Source: Fibrisoma limi BUZ 3 (lineage in GTDB: Bacteria; Bacteroidota; Bacteroidia; Cytophagales; Spirosomataceae). Taken from it: DNA of 64,000 bases. This document shows, piece after piece, positions 10,297-19,052 of this stretch (the stretch's first letter is position 1; every line of letters starts with the position of its first letter). Under the pieces are notes generated by a model. It was not told the origin of the DNA. It made no database searches and saw only the letters and a list, made by a program, of their open reading frames with translations. The DNA lies in NCBI RefSeq assembly GCF_000296815.2, contig NZ_CAIT01000005.1, forward strand, positions 372,001 to 436,000. Reading direction: 5' to 3'. The translations under genes were made by a program, and so were the position numbers.

Positions 10297-10367
10297 AAGG
10301 CTTGGGGCGAAGGGTGTGGGGCGAAGGGCCAGGAAGTTACCCCATGCCCCACGCCCCCGGCCCTTTG
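10297..10367 (-). repeat. G-rich hairpin spacer, copy 2
   Basis: The gap between permeases A1 and A2 repeats the copy 1 pattern: a G-rich half with GGGGCGAAGGG units, GTTAC in the middle, then a C-rich half. On the minus strand 10363-10340 contains four G-runs (GGG, GGGGG, GGGG, GGGG), a G-quadruplex-type pattern directly downstream of the A1 stop codon. Confidence 0.6.
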
Positions 10368-13088
10368 CTATTCAGTACGTAGCGACTTTACCGGATTCAT
10401 CAACGCGGCTTTGATGCTTTGAAAACTGACGGTCAGTAAGGCAATGACGATGGCCATTAGACCCGCCAGAGCAAACATCCACCAGGAAAGATCAATCTTG
10501 TAGGCAAAGTCTTGCAGCCACTGGCTCATGGCCCACCACGCAACCGGCGAAGCCAGCAGAATGGCAACCAGAACGGGCTTCAGGAAGTCAGCAGACAGTA
10601 ACCTCACGATGTTTGGCACGGATGCCCCCAGCACTTTCCGGACACCGATTTCTTTGGTTCGTTGTTCAGCTACGAACGTAGCCAGACCGAACAGGCCCAG
10701 ACAGGCGACGAAAATGGTCAGTCCGGCAAACAGGCCAAGAATCCGCCCAATCTTTTGTTCCGAGCGGTACGTTGCCGTAAAATTCTCGTCCAGAAACGTG
10801 TAATCCAGGGGCGCTTCGACGCCAAACCTGGCCCATTGCTTTTCTACTGAACCCAGCAAACCGGCAATGTCTTTGGTCTTGACCCGCGCAATGACGTAGC
10901 CGGAGTTACTACCCAATGTCATGACCAGCGGAGCAATACGTTCGTGCAAAGACCGGAAATGAAAATCCTTGACGATGCCGATTACTTGATACGACGCTTT
11001 CCGGCCCTCATTGTCCGGTCGCGTGATGGTATGACCCAGCGCGTTCTTACCCCAGCCAAACGCTTTGGCGGCTGTTTCGTTGAGGATAATGCCGGTCGAA
11101 TCGGTGCCGAAATCTTTCGAAAAATTACGTCCGGCGACCATCTTCATACCCAGCGTGGCAATGTAATCTTCGTCAACTTCGTACCGGAGTGTCTTCACGA
11201 ACTGGGACGTATTGTCGTCGGCGTAGACCATGAAGTTGTTGTTATTGGAAGGACCTGCCGGTAAATAGCCAGAAACCGTTGCATTCGCTACCCGGGCATC
11301 CTGCAGGAGTTGATTCCGCAGCACTGTCTCGTTTGTGCCCAGCCGCCAGGTCTCCTGCAACACCAGCACCTGGTCTTTGTCATAACCTAACTTGGTCGTC
11401 TGAATGTACTGCAACTGCCGGTACACGACGGTCGTGCCGACGATGAGCATAAACGAGATCGAAAACTGCACTACGACCAGGGCACTACGTAAGCTTATGC
11501 CGCCTGAGCTTAGCTTCGCCCGGAGGGCCGAGCCACTGCCTTTCAGCACCGTAACGGGCTTGAAGGAAGAGAGAAAGAAAGCCGGATAGCTACCCGCCAG
11601 CACACCCACCACCAGCCCAAACAGGAGCAATGCCGGCAGCAGCCACGGAGCGGCCATAAGGTTAAAGGTCAGTTGTTTGCCGGACAGGTCGTTGAAAAGC
11701 GGTAGGGCCAGATAAACAATGCCAACGGCCAGAACCAGTGCCAGAAAGGTCAGGAGTACAGATTCGGTCAGGAATTGGTTAACCAACGCACCTTTCAGGG
11801 AGCCCAGTGCTTTCCGAATGCCAACTTCCTTACTACGCTTGGAAGCACCGGCCGTCGACAGGTTCATGAAGTTGATACAGGCAATGACCAACATAAACAC
11901 CGCAATGGCCCCGAAGATGTAGACGTAGCGGATATCGCCCGCCGGTGACAAATCAAAGGCGAAGTCGGCATGCAGGTGAATGTCTGTGAGCGGTTGCAGA
12001 AACAGCCCGACGTCATTGCCTTTTTTGCGGAACTCCGCCAGGCTCATGCCAAAGGCCTGCTGTAGCTGTGGCCCCATGTACTTCTCGACTACGTGGGGCA
12101 GTTTGGCTTCCAACTGTTTATAATCGTAGCCTTTGGGAAGCACCAGGTACGTAAAGTAGCTGGAAGTCATCCAGGATGGCGATTTGGCGTCGGGTTCACT
12201 CGCCATCGACACGAAAAAATTGAAATGAAAGTGTGAATTGGCCGGTACCTCGTCCACAACACCCGTTACTGTACAGGTAGCGTTAGCTGTTTTGATGGTC
12301 AATACCTTACCAATAGGGTCTTCATTGCCAAAATACTTTGTTGCCATGGCTTCAGTGATGACCAGGGTGTTGGGTTGTGTCAACGCCGTTTTGGGATCAC
12401 CTTTCAGGAAGGGGAGGGTAAAGACCTGGAAGAAGTTAGCGTCAACAAAGGCAACGCCGGTTTCTTTGAAGGTTTGATTACCGTACGCGATGATGGGTAC
12501 GCCACCATCACGCACTCGAGTAGCTTCCAGTACTTCCGGGTATTCTTGTTTCAATGTTTGAGCCGTAGGCGGCATGACGACGGCTTCCTTGATTTTGCCC
12601 CCGTTCATGGAGCCCTGAAAATAGACCCGCACAATACGGTCGGCCTTTTCGTTGTAGCGGTCGTAGCTCAGCTCGTCGAGCACGAACAGGCTGATGAGAA
12701 TGCACGTTGCCAGCCCGATCGACAGCCCGACAATGTTGATAGCCGAAAAAGCCCGGTTGCGGTTGAGGTTTCGCCAGGCAATGGTAACGTAATTGCGGAT
12801 CATAGCAGGACTCATTGAAAAAGGTTGAGGGTACTCATCGAATCGTCGAACCGTTGATTGTTTTGGTTTGGCAAGCGGTCGTAGTAGTTTCAGGACACTC
12901 AGGCTGTAGCGCCAGTCGGCTCGTCGCTTCCCCACCGTCTGCACCCAGTACGTATACAGTTCCAGCAGGTCGCCCTGCACTTCCTCGCGCGTGTCGGGGT
13001 GGCCCCACCACGCCAGAAGCTTGGTGGCCCAGCGCGGTCCCGCACCGGCGGACCGGTCGCTACGGGGTGGTTTCGTGGCGTTTGGCAT
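10368..13088 (-). CDS. Block A permease 1: prefix-containing FtsX/MacB-type orphan permease
   Basis: The 906-residue first permease of block A, 75 bp downstream of the PadR gene. The prefix occupies residues ~18-75 (WGHPDTREEVQGDLLELY, RRADWRY); the body begins at MIRNYVTIAWRNL near residue 95. Module one has the KEVGIRKALGS motif and a span triplet starting YIFGAIAVFMLVIACINF; module two has KEIGVRKVLGAS and a final DFAYKIDLSWWMFAL hairpin. The order prefix, TM1, periplasmic domain, FtsX, second periplasmic domain, FtsX is that of MacB-like permeases doubled in one chain, but without the MacB ATPase domain. It is most similar by eye to A3. The substrate is unknown. Confidence 0.9.
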   Translation of the reverse strand: MPNATKPPRSDRSAGAGPRWATKLLAWWGHPDTREEVQGDLLELYTYWVQTVGKRRADWRYSLSVLKLLRPLAKPKQSTVRRFDEYPQPFSMSPAMIRNYVTIAWRNLNRNRAFSAINIVGLSIGLATCILISLFVLDELSYDRYNEKADRIVRVYFQGSMNGGKIKEAVVMPPTAQTLKQEYPEVLEATRVRDGGVPIIAYGNQTFKETGVAFVDANFFQVFTLPFLKGDPKTALTQPNTLVITEAMATKYFGNEDPIGKVLTIKTANATCTVTGVVDEVPANSHFHFNFFVSMASEPDAKSPSWMTSSYFTYLVLPKGYDYKQLEAKLPHVVEKYMGPQLQQAFGMSLAEFRKKGNDVGLFLQPLTDIHLHADFAFDLSPAGDIRYVYIFGAIAVFMLVIACINFMNLSTAGASKRSKEVGIRKALGSLKGALVNQFLTESVLLTFLALVLAVGIVYLALPLFNDLSGKQLTFNLMAAPWLLPALLLFGLVVGVLAGSYPAFFLSSFKPVTVLKGSGSALRAKLSSGGISLRSALVVVQFSISFMLIVGTTVVYRQLQYIQTTKLGYDKDQVLVLQETWRLGTNETVLRNQLLQDARVANATVSGYLPAGPSNNNNFMVYADDNTSQFVKTLRYEVDEDYIATLGMKMVAGRNFSKDFGTDSTGIILNETAAKAFGWGKNALGHTITRPDNEGRKASYQVIGIVKDFHFRSLHERIAPLVMTLGSNSGYVIARVKTKDIAGLLGSVEKQWARFGVEAPLDYTFLDENFTATYRSEQKIGRILGLFAGLTIFVACLGLFGLATFVAEQRTKEIGVRKVLGASVPNIVRLLSADFLKPVLVAILLASPVAWWAMSQWLQDFAYKIDLSWWMFALAGLMAIVIALLTVSFQSIKAALMNPVKSLRTE

Positions 13089-13163
13089 AAGGCTTGGCGC
13101 TAAGGGCTTGGGGCGAAGGGCCAGGGAGTTACCCCATGCCCCACGCCCTTAGCCCTACGCTGG
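13089..13163 (-). repeat. G-rich hairpin spacer, copy 3
   Basis: The gap between the PadR gene and permease A1 carries the same spacer type. Minus-strand positions 13155-13132 show four G-runs separated by CTAA, CGT and CAT. It lies inside the presumed PadR-permease transcript, so it may reduce readthrough or change mRNA stability between the regulator and the permeases. Confidence 0.55.
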
Positions 13164-13502
13164 TTATCCGGTTATCAGTTGCAATGTCTGCGGAGGCAAT
13201 GAACGCCACAGTTCTTCCCGCACTTGTTTCACATCTCGTAGCGCCTTTCGACCAGCGGCCGTAACCGTAAAGAACCGTTTGCGCCGACCACCGCGCTCGG
13301 CGGTGGCACCTCCCATCTGAGAGGATAAAAAGCCCTTCTCTTCCAGGCGCTGTAGCGTGGTATGAACCGTACTGAAGCCAACGGAACGCCCGGTTTTGCG
13401 CTCGATTTCCTGCGTGACGGTGACGCCGTAAGCTTCTTCATCAAGGATGGCTACGGTTAGCATGACCACTTCTTCAAACTCTCCCAGTAAGGCTCGCTTC
13501 AT
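13164..13502 (-). CDS. PadR-family transcriptional regulator of block A
   Basis: A 112-residue winged-helix protein of the short PadR type. It starts MKRALLGEFEEVVMLTVA, matching the first residues of the two other PadR proteins in the window. The recognition region is TTLQRLEEKGFLSSQMG, followed by the basic wing GGRRKRFFTVTAAGRKAL. The longer frame from 13571 is rejected because the sigma-54-like promoter (13531-13547) lies within it and the paralogs begin at this Met. PadR proteins are usually repressors released by ligand binding. Here it heads the three-permease operon and probably controls its own transcription. It resembles the acidobacterial PadR group that sits next to duplicated orphan permeases. 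Confidence 0.9.
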   Translation of the reverse strand: MKRALLGEFEEVVMLTVAILDEEAYGVTVTQEIERKTGRSVGFSTVHTTLQRLEEKGFLSSQMGGATAERGGRRKRFFTVTAAGRKALRDVKQVREELWRSLPPQTLQLITG

Positions 13503-13530
13503 GACATTGGCATTTTCTCCGATAATGCCG

Positions 13531-13547
13531 AACAAATGCGGTGCCAA
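13531..13547 (-). promoter_or_regulatory. Sigma-54-like -24/-12 promoter of block A
   Basis: The minus strand reads TTGGCACCGCATTTGTT. The TGGCAC at -24 is perfect, with ten bases between GG and the -12 dinucleotide, which is GT here rather than GC. The -12 element is 30 nt from the PadR ATG at 13502. It aligns with equivalents at 46823-46839 and 62879-62895. Confidence 0.65.
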
Positions 13548-13610
13548 GTAGATAAAAAGGCTTCTACGCATTGTGGGGGCTATTCTAGTCGATTATGCAC
13601 GTGCTCAACT

Positions 13611-13647
13611 TGTCCGCTTTTGGACATCGGACGTACCGAAACGGACA
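13611..13647 (-). promoter_or_regulatory. Activator-site-like dyad upstream of block A
   Basis: A dyad TGTCC-N6-GGACA lies at 13611-13626, then GTAC at 13633-13636, then a third GGACA at 13643-13647. The same parts at nearly the same spacing occur upstream of blocks C and D. The dyad starts 65 bp from the -24 GG, a typical distance for the binding site of a sigma-54 enhancer-binding protein. Confidence 0.65.
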
Positions 13648-13673
13648 AGCCAACCTGCGCAGGTTGGCTTGTC
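13644..13673. terminator. Perfect 30-bp palindrome between blocks B and A
   Basis: Arms of 15 bases, GACAAGCCAACCTGC and its exact complement, meet without a loop. It lies 39 bp downstream of the last block B permease (minus strand) and has no T-tract, so it is either a Rho-independent terminator without a U-tail or a DNA palindrome. Its outer edge overlaps the third GGACA half-site of the block A activator element. Confidence 0.45.
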
Positions 13674-13711
13674 TTACAAAGGGGAACAATATGGATGGTA
13701 TAGAATTAGTG

Positions 13712-16126
13712 CTATTCGGAACGTATCGATTTGACCGGATTCACCAGCGCGGCTTTAAGCACCTGCAAACTGACCACTACGCTCGTGAGTAGTGCCAGCA
13801 GGAAACCAACCTGCACGAACGGTTGCCAACTAATCTGGGTATGATAGGCGTAGTCGGCCAGCCAGTCGGAGATAAACCAGTAGGCGAGGGGCCAGGCTAC
13901 CAAATTGGCGATACCCATTACCCAGACGTATTCCTTCAGAAACAGGGTTACGATGTTGGGCACCGATGCCCCCAGTACTTTGCGAATCCCCACTTCTTTC
14001 GTCCGACGAGCTACACTCAGGGAAACCAGACCGATGACGCCCAGCAACACGATCAGTAAAGCCAGACCAGTGGCTACGTAAGCGGCTTTCTCCAGTTGAA
14101 GCTCGGTGCGGTACAGCTTTTCGAGGGTTTGATCGATAAAGGCGTAATCGAACGGCGCATCAGGAAAGAGTTCACGCCATTTGCGTTCAATGCCTTCGAT
14201 GGTCTGTTGTGTATTGCCTGGAGCGAGCCGAAATGAGAAGAAGCGGTAGATCGGCAACGCCTGAATCTGACCAATAGCGATGGGCTGGATCGCCTTGTGC
14301 ATGGTGCCAACGTGGAAGTTCTGCACCACGCCCCGGACCCGGTACGTACGCGGAAAATTCTGGAAGCGAACGGACTGCCCAATGGCCGCGTCTGTAGTCC
14401 TGTATCCTAATGCTTTGACGGCGGCTTCGTTGAGAACAACGCTGGTCGAATCGTAGCCACCCCGTTCATAATGAAAGTACCGGCCACTTTTCAGGGGTAT
14501 TCCGTATGTTTCGGCGTAGTTTTCGTCGGTGGTCATAATATCAACACTAACGGCCTGGGTTGAATCGCGACCCTGGGGATACAGGTTACCGCTGTTGCCT
14601 ACGTTGCCGTTCGGAATCTCATAGGAGAGACTCGCCGAACGAATACCAGGCAGCCGGGCAAACTGGTTGCGGGCGGCTTCCATCCGGGCGACGCCTTCTT
14701 TCGACCAGTTGCGGGGGAGTGATGATACGGTCAGGACCGCTTCTTTCTTAAAGCCAAGATCGGTATCGAAAAAATAAGCGATTTGCCGGGATACGATAAC
14801 GGCTCCGACGAATACAAATACGGCAATGGCAAACTGCACCGTAACGAGACTGCGCCGAAACAAAATGCCTTCGCGGGCGGATCTCTCTTTGCCTTTCAAC
14901 GAATCAACGGACGAATAGGCCGACAGGTAGAGCGCCGGATAACCGCCCGCCAGTCCGCCGACGATCAACACCAGCCCCACCAATAACCAGCTGTACTGCC
15001 AGGGTAGATTGATTAGCGTCGGAATACTCTTACCGACGACCTCATTAAACAGAGGCCGGAACACAACGTATAACCCTATTGACAGCACCGTAGCAATGGC
15101 CGTCAGCACGAAGGCTTCGGTCAGGAACTGGGCGGTAAGCTGCCGGCGAAGTCCCCCCAGCGCTTTTCGGACACCAATCTCCCGTAGTCGCGACGACGAA
15201 TTTCCCATCGACATATTGATGAAGTTGACGACCGCCATCAGCAGGATAAATAAGGCAACGGACGCCAGCGTAATGATCATTTTTCTGACCAATCCGTTGT
15301 TACTTTGCAGGTAGAAGTCGGTTAGGGGCGTGACGTAAGCCGTCAGGTTTTTCTGCGTTTCGGCGGGGGTGTTCGTTCGGATCAACTGAGCCAGCGGCTT
15401 TTCCAGATCCTTTGGGGTTACGCCCGGTTGCAGTTCTACGTAGGAAACGATGTATTGATTAAGCCAGGTCTGCATGCTGGCTTCGCCACCAAAATACCGC
15501 ACACTGCTTACGGGCATGAAGATTTCGTTCGACTCCGCCAGCAGATGCGATACCGAATTGTCGGGCAGTGGTTGCAATACGCCCGTGACCAAAAACTCCT
15601 GCTTCCCCGCGCCAGTCGTTTCGACCGTCAGCGACTGATTCAGTACATCGGTTCTGCCAAAGTAGTTTAAGGCTTTCGCGGCTGTAATCACTATGGAGTT
15701 GGGGCCGGCCAAGGCCGTGCGTGGATTCCCCTGCAACAGCTTGAAGCCATACATGGGCAGTAGGGTGGAGTCGCCAATCTGGATGGATTCCCGGAAATGA
15801 TTGTTGCCTTTGGATACCGTAGCGCTGATGCCGTAAAAACGGTAAAAGTCGGCTACCAGATTGGGATAAGCGGCTTTGAGCGCCGGACCAAGCGGGGCCA
15901 GGGTCGTGATATCCATACCCATGTTCTCCTGCTTCCAGCGACTCTGGACGAGGCACTGCCGGTCGGCGTTCCGTAGTTGGCGGTTCACCTGAAACTCACC
16001 CCAGACGTAGCTGCCAATCAATAGGGTGAACGTAATGCCGACGGCCAGCCCGACGATGTTGAGGAAGGCGTACAGCTTGCGTCGAAGCAGGTTTCGCCAG
16101 GCGATCTTGAGGTAGGATTGAAGCAT
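13712..16126 (-). CDS. Block B permease 3: FtsX/MacB-type orphan permease without prefix
   Basis: An 804-residue permease beginning directly with MLQSYLKIAWRNLLRRK, so the cytoplasmic prefix of blocks A, C and D is absent. The first membrane span is at ~20-42. Module one has LREIGVRKALGG with spans near residues 280-400; module two has KEVGIRKVLGASVPN, followed by a chain ending NPVKSIRSE. Its sequence is clearly apart from the other two block B proteins. No ATPase is fused or adjacent. A plus-strand Uma2 gene lies between it and permease B2, so it may have lost transcription from the block B promoter or use its own. Confidence 0.88.
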   Translation of the reverse strand: MLQSYLKIAWRNLLRRKLYAFLNIVGLAVGITFTLLIGSYVWGEFQVNRQLRNADRQCLVQSRWKQENMGMDITTLAPLGPALKAAYPNLVADFYRFYGISATVSKGNNHFRESIQIGDSTLLPMYGFKLLQGNPRTALAGPNSIVITAAKALNYFGRTDVLNQSLTVETTGAGKQEFLVTGVLQPLPDNSVSHLLAESNEIFMPVSSVRYFGGEASMQTWLNQYIVSYVELQPGVTPKDLEKPLAQLIRTNTPAETQKNLTAYVTPLTDFYLQSNNGLVRKMIITLASVALFILLMAVVNFINMSMGNSSSRLREIGVRKALGGLRRQLTAQFLTEAFVLTAIATVLSIGLYVVFRPLFNEVVGKSIPTLINLPWQYSWLLVGLVLIVGGLAGGYPALYLSAYSSVDSLKGKERSAREGILFRRSLVTVQFAIAVFVFVGAVIVSRQIAYFFDTDLGFKKEAVLTVSSLPRNWSKEGVARMEAARNQFARLPGIRSASLSYEIPNGNVGNSGNLYPQGRDSTQAVSVDIMTTDENYAETYGIPLKSGRYFHYERGGYDSTSVVLNEAAVKALGYRTTDAAIGQSVRFQNFPRTYRVRGVVQNFHVGTMHKAIQPIAIGQIQALPIYRFFSFRLAPGNTQQTIEGIERKWRELFPDAPFDYAFIDQTLEKLYRTELQLEKAAYVATGLALLIVLLGVIGLVSLSVARRTKEVGIRKVLGASVPNIVTLFLKEYVWVMGIANLVAWPLAYWFISDWLADYAYHTQISWQPFVQVGFLLALLTSVVVSLQVLKAALVNPVKSIRSE

Positions 16127-16166
16127 ATTGGCCTGTTTTAAGGTTATATTTAGAAAAACTCGTGCT

Positions 16167-16646
16167 ATGGAAGCAGTCGTTGAGCAGTTGTCGGATTACG
16201 AACGCGAGCGCGGAAAACCCATCCCCACCTTAAATCATTCAGTTATTCAAGGCAACCTTATGTTTGCCTTGCAATTGCACTACCGTCAACAGTATAGCCT
16301 TCTGCCGGAAATCAATCTGTCAATGCCTGAACGGCCCGATGCGGTACCTGACATCGCGATCTATCCGAAGCTGCAAATTGACTTCCTGCACGATGTTACA
16401 GCGATGACAGAAATGCCACTAACGGCGATTGAGATTGTCTCACCTTCTCAGTCCGATGCCGAAATTCTGGCCAAGTTCGAACGCTATTTCAACGCGGGTA
16501 TCAAGTCATGTTGGTTAGTTATGCCTAGTTTTAAAGCCATTGCTGTCTACACATCTATTGATCAATATGAGTTTTTTAAGTCAGACACGACACTCTCTGA
16601 CCCCGTGACAGGCATTTCGATACCGTTGGGCGAAGTGTTCGCATAA
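16167..16646 (+). CDS. Uma2-family (DUF820) putative restriction-endonuclease-fold protein
   Basis: The start is placed at MEAVVEQ (16167) rather than 16128, because the first 13 residues of the longer frame do not fit the family; this gives 159 residues. Uma2 features are the central VPDIAIYP and TAIEIVSPSQS elements, which carry the D and E of a PD-(D/E)XK-like active site, then KFERYFNAGIKSCWLV. Members occur in many paralogs in Cyanobacteria and Bacteroidota, and their biological role is not established. It is the only plus-strand gene in block B, lies between two permeases, and its TAA directly abuts the stop codon of permease B2. The usual lysine after the SPS motif is not obvious, so activity is uncertain. 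Confidence 0.85.
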   Translation: MEAVVEQLSDYERERGKPIPTLNHSVIQGNLMFALQLHYRQQYSLLPEINLSMPERPDAVPDIAIYPKLQIDFLHDVTAMTEMPLTAIEIVSPSQSDAEILAKFERYFNAGIKSCWLVMPSFKAIAVYTSIDQYEFFKSDTTLSDPVTGISIPLGEVFA

Positions 16647-19001
16647 TTACTCACTTCGTAAACTCTTCACTGGATTCGTCAGGGCCGCCCGAATGCTTTG
16701 GAAGCTAACCGTGAGCAAGGCAATGCCGATAGTCACGATACCCGCCAGCACAAACATCCACCAGGCGATGTCGATCTTGTAGGCGAAGTCATGCAACCAC
16801 TGATTCATGACATACCACGCCAGCGGTGACGCCAGCACAAAAGCAATCAGCACCAGTTTCAACGTATCTTTCGACAGCAGGGCGACGATACTTGTCACGC
16901 TGGCCCCCAGCACTTTGCGGATACCAATCTCTTTCGTCCGCTGTTCGGCGGTGTAGGTCGACAGGCCAAATAGCCCCAGGCACGACACGAGTACGGTCAG
17001 TACGGCAAACCCGTTGAAAAGCGTCATCATGAGCCGGTCCTTGCGGTATTGGGCATCAACCGATTCATCCAGAAACGAGTAGTCAAACGGCACGTTCGGG
17101 TAATGGGATTTCCAGGCGGTCTGCACGATCGGTAAGTGTTCCGGTCGCAGTTTCAGCGTCAAATTGGCAGGTGGTAAGGTATTGTAGACTAACACCAATG
17201 GCTCGACCGGGTTGTGCAGCGAACGGTAGTTGAAGTTTTTGACCACGCCAACCACCTTTCCCTTGTGCATAAATCCTTCTATATCCTGGCCAACGGCCTG
17301 CTGCCAGCCGGCCATTTTAACAAAGGCTTCGTTCACCAGGAAGGCACCCGTTCGGTCAGCTTCGGATGTACTCATTAGGTTGCGTCCGCTGATGAGTTTC
17401 ATATTCAGCAAGGGCACAAACCGTTCATCAATAAAGAAATAGTTGCTGGTTACTTCCCGTTTTTTGCCGTTCGCGCGGAAGAACGTGGTGCCAACGGGCA
17501 GTATGGCGTCGGGTTGTAGACCGGAACCGAGGGTTACGTCGGTGATTTCGCTACGTTGCCGCAGGGTGTTCGCCAGGGCCGGTGCCGATGCTCTCGCCAG
17601 TGAGTCGTCGGGTAGCGGAATGGTTAGAACCTGGTCAGTAGAGAAGCCCAACGACAGACGCTGGAGGTAGGTCATCTGACTACGGATAACCACTACGCCG
17701 ACAATCATGGCGACGGTGAGTGTGAACTGAAATACGGTTATGCTTCGGCGCAGCCATAACCCTTTGCCGAAATGCCCAAACCGTCCGCGTAGTACGTTCG
17801 CGGAATCATAGCCGGACAGCACGAAAGCCGGATATAAACCACCCAGGATAGTCGTAGCCACTACAGCCACAGCCGCCATCAGCAGCCCATCTGTCCAGGC
17901 TATTGAAAGCCGTATTTGTAATAGGGTGTTAAAATACGGAATAGCGATCAGCAGCAACCCAACCGCCAGGCTAACGGTTAGCAGACTGAGCAGGAACGAC
18001 TCTGACAAAAACTGTCCGATCAACTGACCTCGCATGGCTCCGTTGGCTTTTCGGATGCCAACCTCTTTGGCGCGGTTCGTCGCCCGGGCAGTGAGCAGAT
18101 TAATGTAATTCAGGATGGCGATAGCGAACACAAAAGCAGCCAGGAATGCAAACAGATAGCCGTACTGACGGTTGCCCTTGGGCGTATCGGCCATCTTGCC
18201 CTGACTAAAATGCACATCGGCCAGCGGCTCCGTTTGAAACCGAACCGCATACCCTTCGGCCCCCATCTGCTTAAATTCCGGCTGAATGTAGGTCTGGCTG
18301 AGCAAGGCCAGCTTCTGCTCAAACGCGGGTATGTTCGGCTGGTTCCGGAACAACACAAAGGTGTAGGCGGGGAAGTCTTCACCCAACCAAGACGTAGAGG
18401 TCGAAAAATCCTTGTGCAACAGCGCACTGATGCGTAAGTCGGCGTTGGAGGGCAAATCAGCAATGACGCCCGTAATCTGGTATGTCTTCTTGTTGCATTG
18501 GAAGAGTTCGCCCAGGGCATTGGTCCGTCCGACGTACTTCTGCGCGAACGACTCAGTAACCACAGCACTGTTCGGTTTGGCTAACGCTTCGAGCGGATCG
18601 CCAGCCAGAAAATCGTAGGAAAACACGTTGAAAGCATCCGGGTCGGCATAAAAGACGTCGGGCTGGTTGAACAGCTTGTCAACATACTGAACCGTGGCGG
18701 AAAGCGGCTCGAAGCGTACGGCCGCTTCCACTTCGGGGTAATTTCGGGTCAGTACATCAGCCAGCAGAATCGGAGAGGAAGCCACGGACATCGGTGCTTC
18801 GGGAGTTTTCAGACTGGTTGTAATCCGGGCAATCCGATCCGCATTGCTGTGATAACCGTCGAACGTAAACTCGTGCTTCACGTACAGAAACATGAGCAAA
18901 CAAGCAGCTAATCCGATGGCCAGCCCCCCAATGGTTAAAGTGGTGTATAATCGGTTTCGGCGCAGGTTCCGCCAGGCGATAGTGAGGTAGTTGCGAAGCA
19001 T
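16647..19001 (-). CDS. Block B permease 2: FtsX/MacB-type orphan permease without prefix
   Basis: The protein has 784 residues and starts MLRNYLTIAWRNLRRNRLYTTL, so there is no prefix. One membrane span (~20-42) leads to the first MacB-type periplasmic domain; the first FtsX module carries KEVGIRKANGAM and the second KEIGIRKVLGAS. The last hairpin (DFAYKIDIAWWMFVL) and NPVKSLRSE ending are as in the prefixed permeases. It closely resembles its neighbour 19053-21410 in the first 50 residues, which suggests a tandem duplication. The gap between them is a short perfect hairpin. It converges with the Uma2 gene with no intergenic base. Confidence 0.9.
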   Translation of the reverse strand: MLRNYLTIAWRNLRRNRLYTTLTIGGLAIGLAACLLMFLYVKHEFTFDGYHSNADRIARITTSLKTPEAPMSVASSPILLADVLTRNYPEVEAAVRFEPLSATVQYVDKLFNQPDVFYADPDAFNVFSYDFLAGDPLEALAKPNSAVVTESFAQKYVGRTNALGELFQCNKKTYQITGVIADLPSNADLRISALLHKDFSTSTSWLGEDFPAYTFVLFRNQPNIPAFEQKLALLSQTYIQPEFKQMGAEGYAVRFQTEPLADVHFSQGKMADTPKGNRQYGYLFAFLAAFVFAIAILNYINLLTARATNRAKEVGIRKANGAMRGQLIGQFLSESFLLSLLTVSLAVGLLLIAIPYFNTLLQIRLSIAWTDGLLMAAVAVVATTILGGLYPAFVLSGYDSANVLRGRFGHFGKGLWLRRSITVFQFTLTVAMIVGVVVIRSQMTYLQRLSLGFSTDQVLTIPLPDDSLARASAPALANTLRQRSEITDVTLGSGLQPDAILPVGTTFFRANGKKREVTSNYFFIDERFVPLLNMKLISGRNLMSTSEADRTGAFLVNEAFVKMAGWQQAVGQDIEGFMHKGKVVGVVKNFNYRSLHNPVEPLVLVYNTLPPANLTLKLRPEHLPIVQTAWKSHYPNVPFDYSFLDESVDAQYRKDRLMMTLFNGFAVLTVLVSCLGLFGLSTYTAEQRTKEIGIRKVLGASVTSIVALLSKDTLKLVLIAFVLASPLAWYVMNQWLHDFAYKIDIAWWMFVLAGIVTIGIALLTVSFQSIRAALTNPVKSLRSE

Positions 19002-19016
19002 AAGTGTATGGGTATT

Positions 19017-19048
19017 GGGCTTGGGGGAGGGTTTGTTGCCCCAAGCCC
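19017..19048 (-). repeat. Hairpin spacer between block B permeases
   Basis: GGGCTTGGGG at 19017-19026 pairs exactly with CCCCAAGCCC at 19039-19048 across a 12-nt loop. It fills the 51-bp gap between permeases B1 and B2 and resembles the longer G-rich spacers of blocks A and D. It may act as an intercistronic stem-loop. Confidence 0.65.
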
Positions 19049-19052
19049 TGAG

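Noticed and set aside
7541-13163. Possible CRISPR array or tandem repeats formed by the G-rich spacers
   Set aside because: The copies are kilobases apart, each placed between genes, with no repeat-spacer periodicity and no cas genes.
13503-13571. Longer PadR frame starting at 13571
   Set aside because: The additional 23 residues include the -24/-12 promoter element, and the two PadR paralogs begin at the equivalent of 13502.
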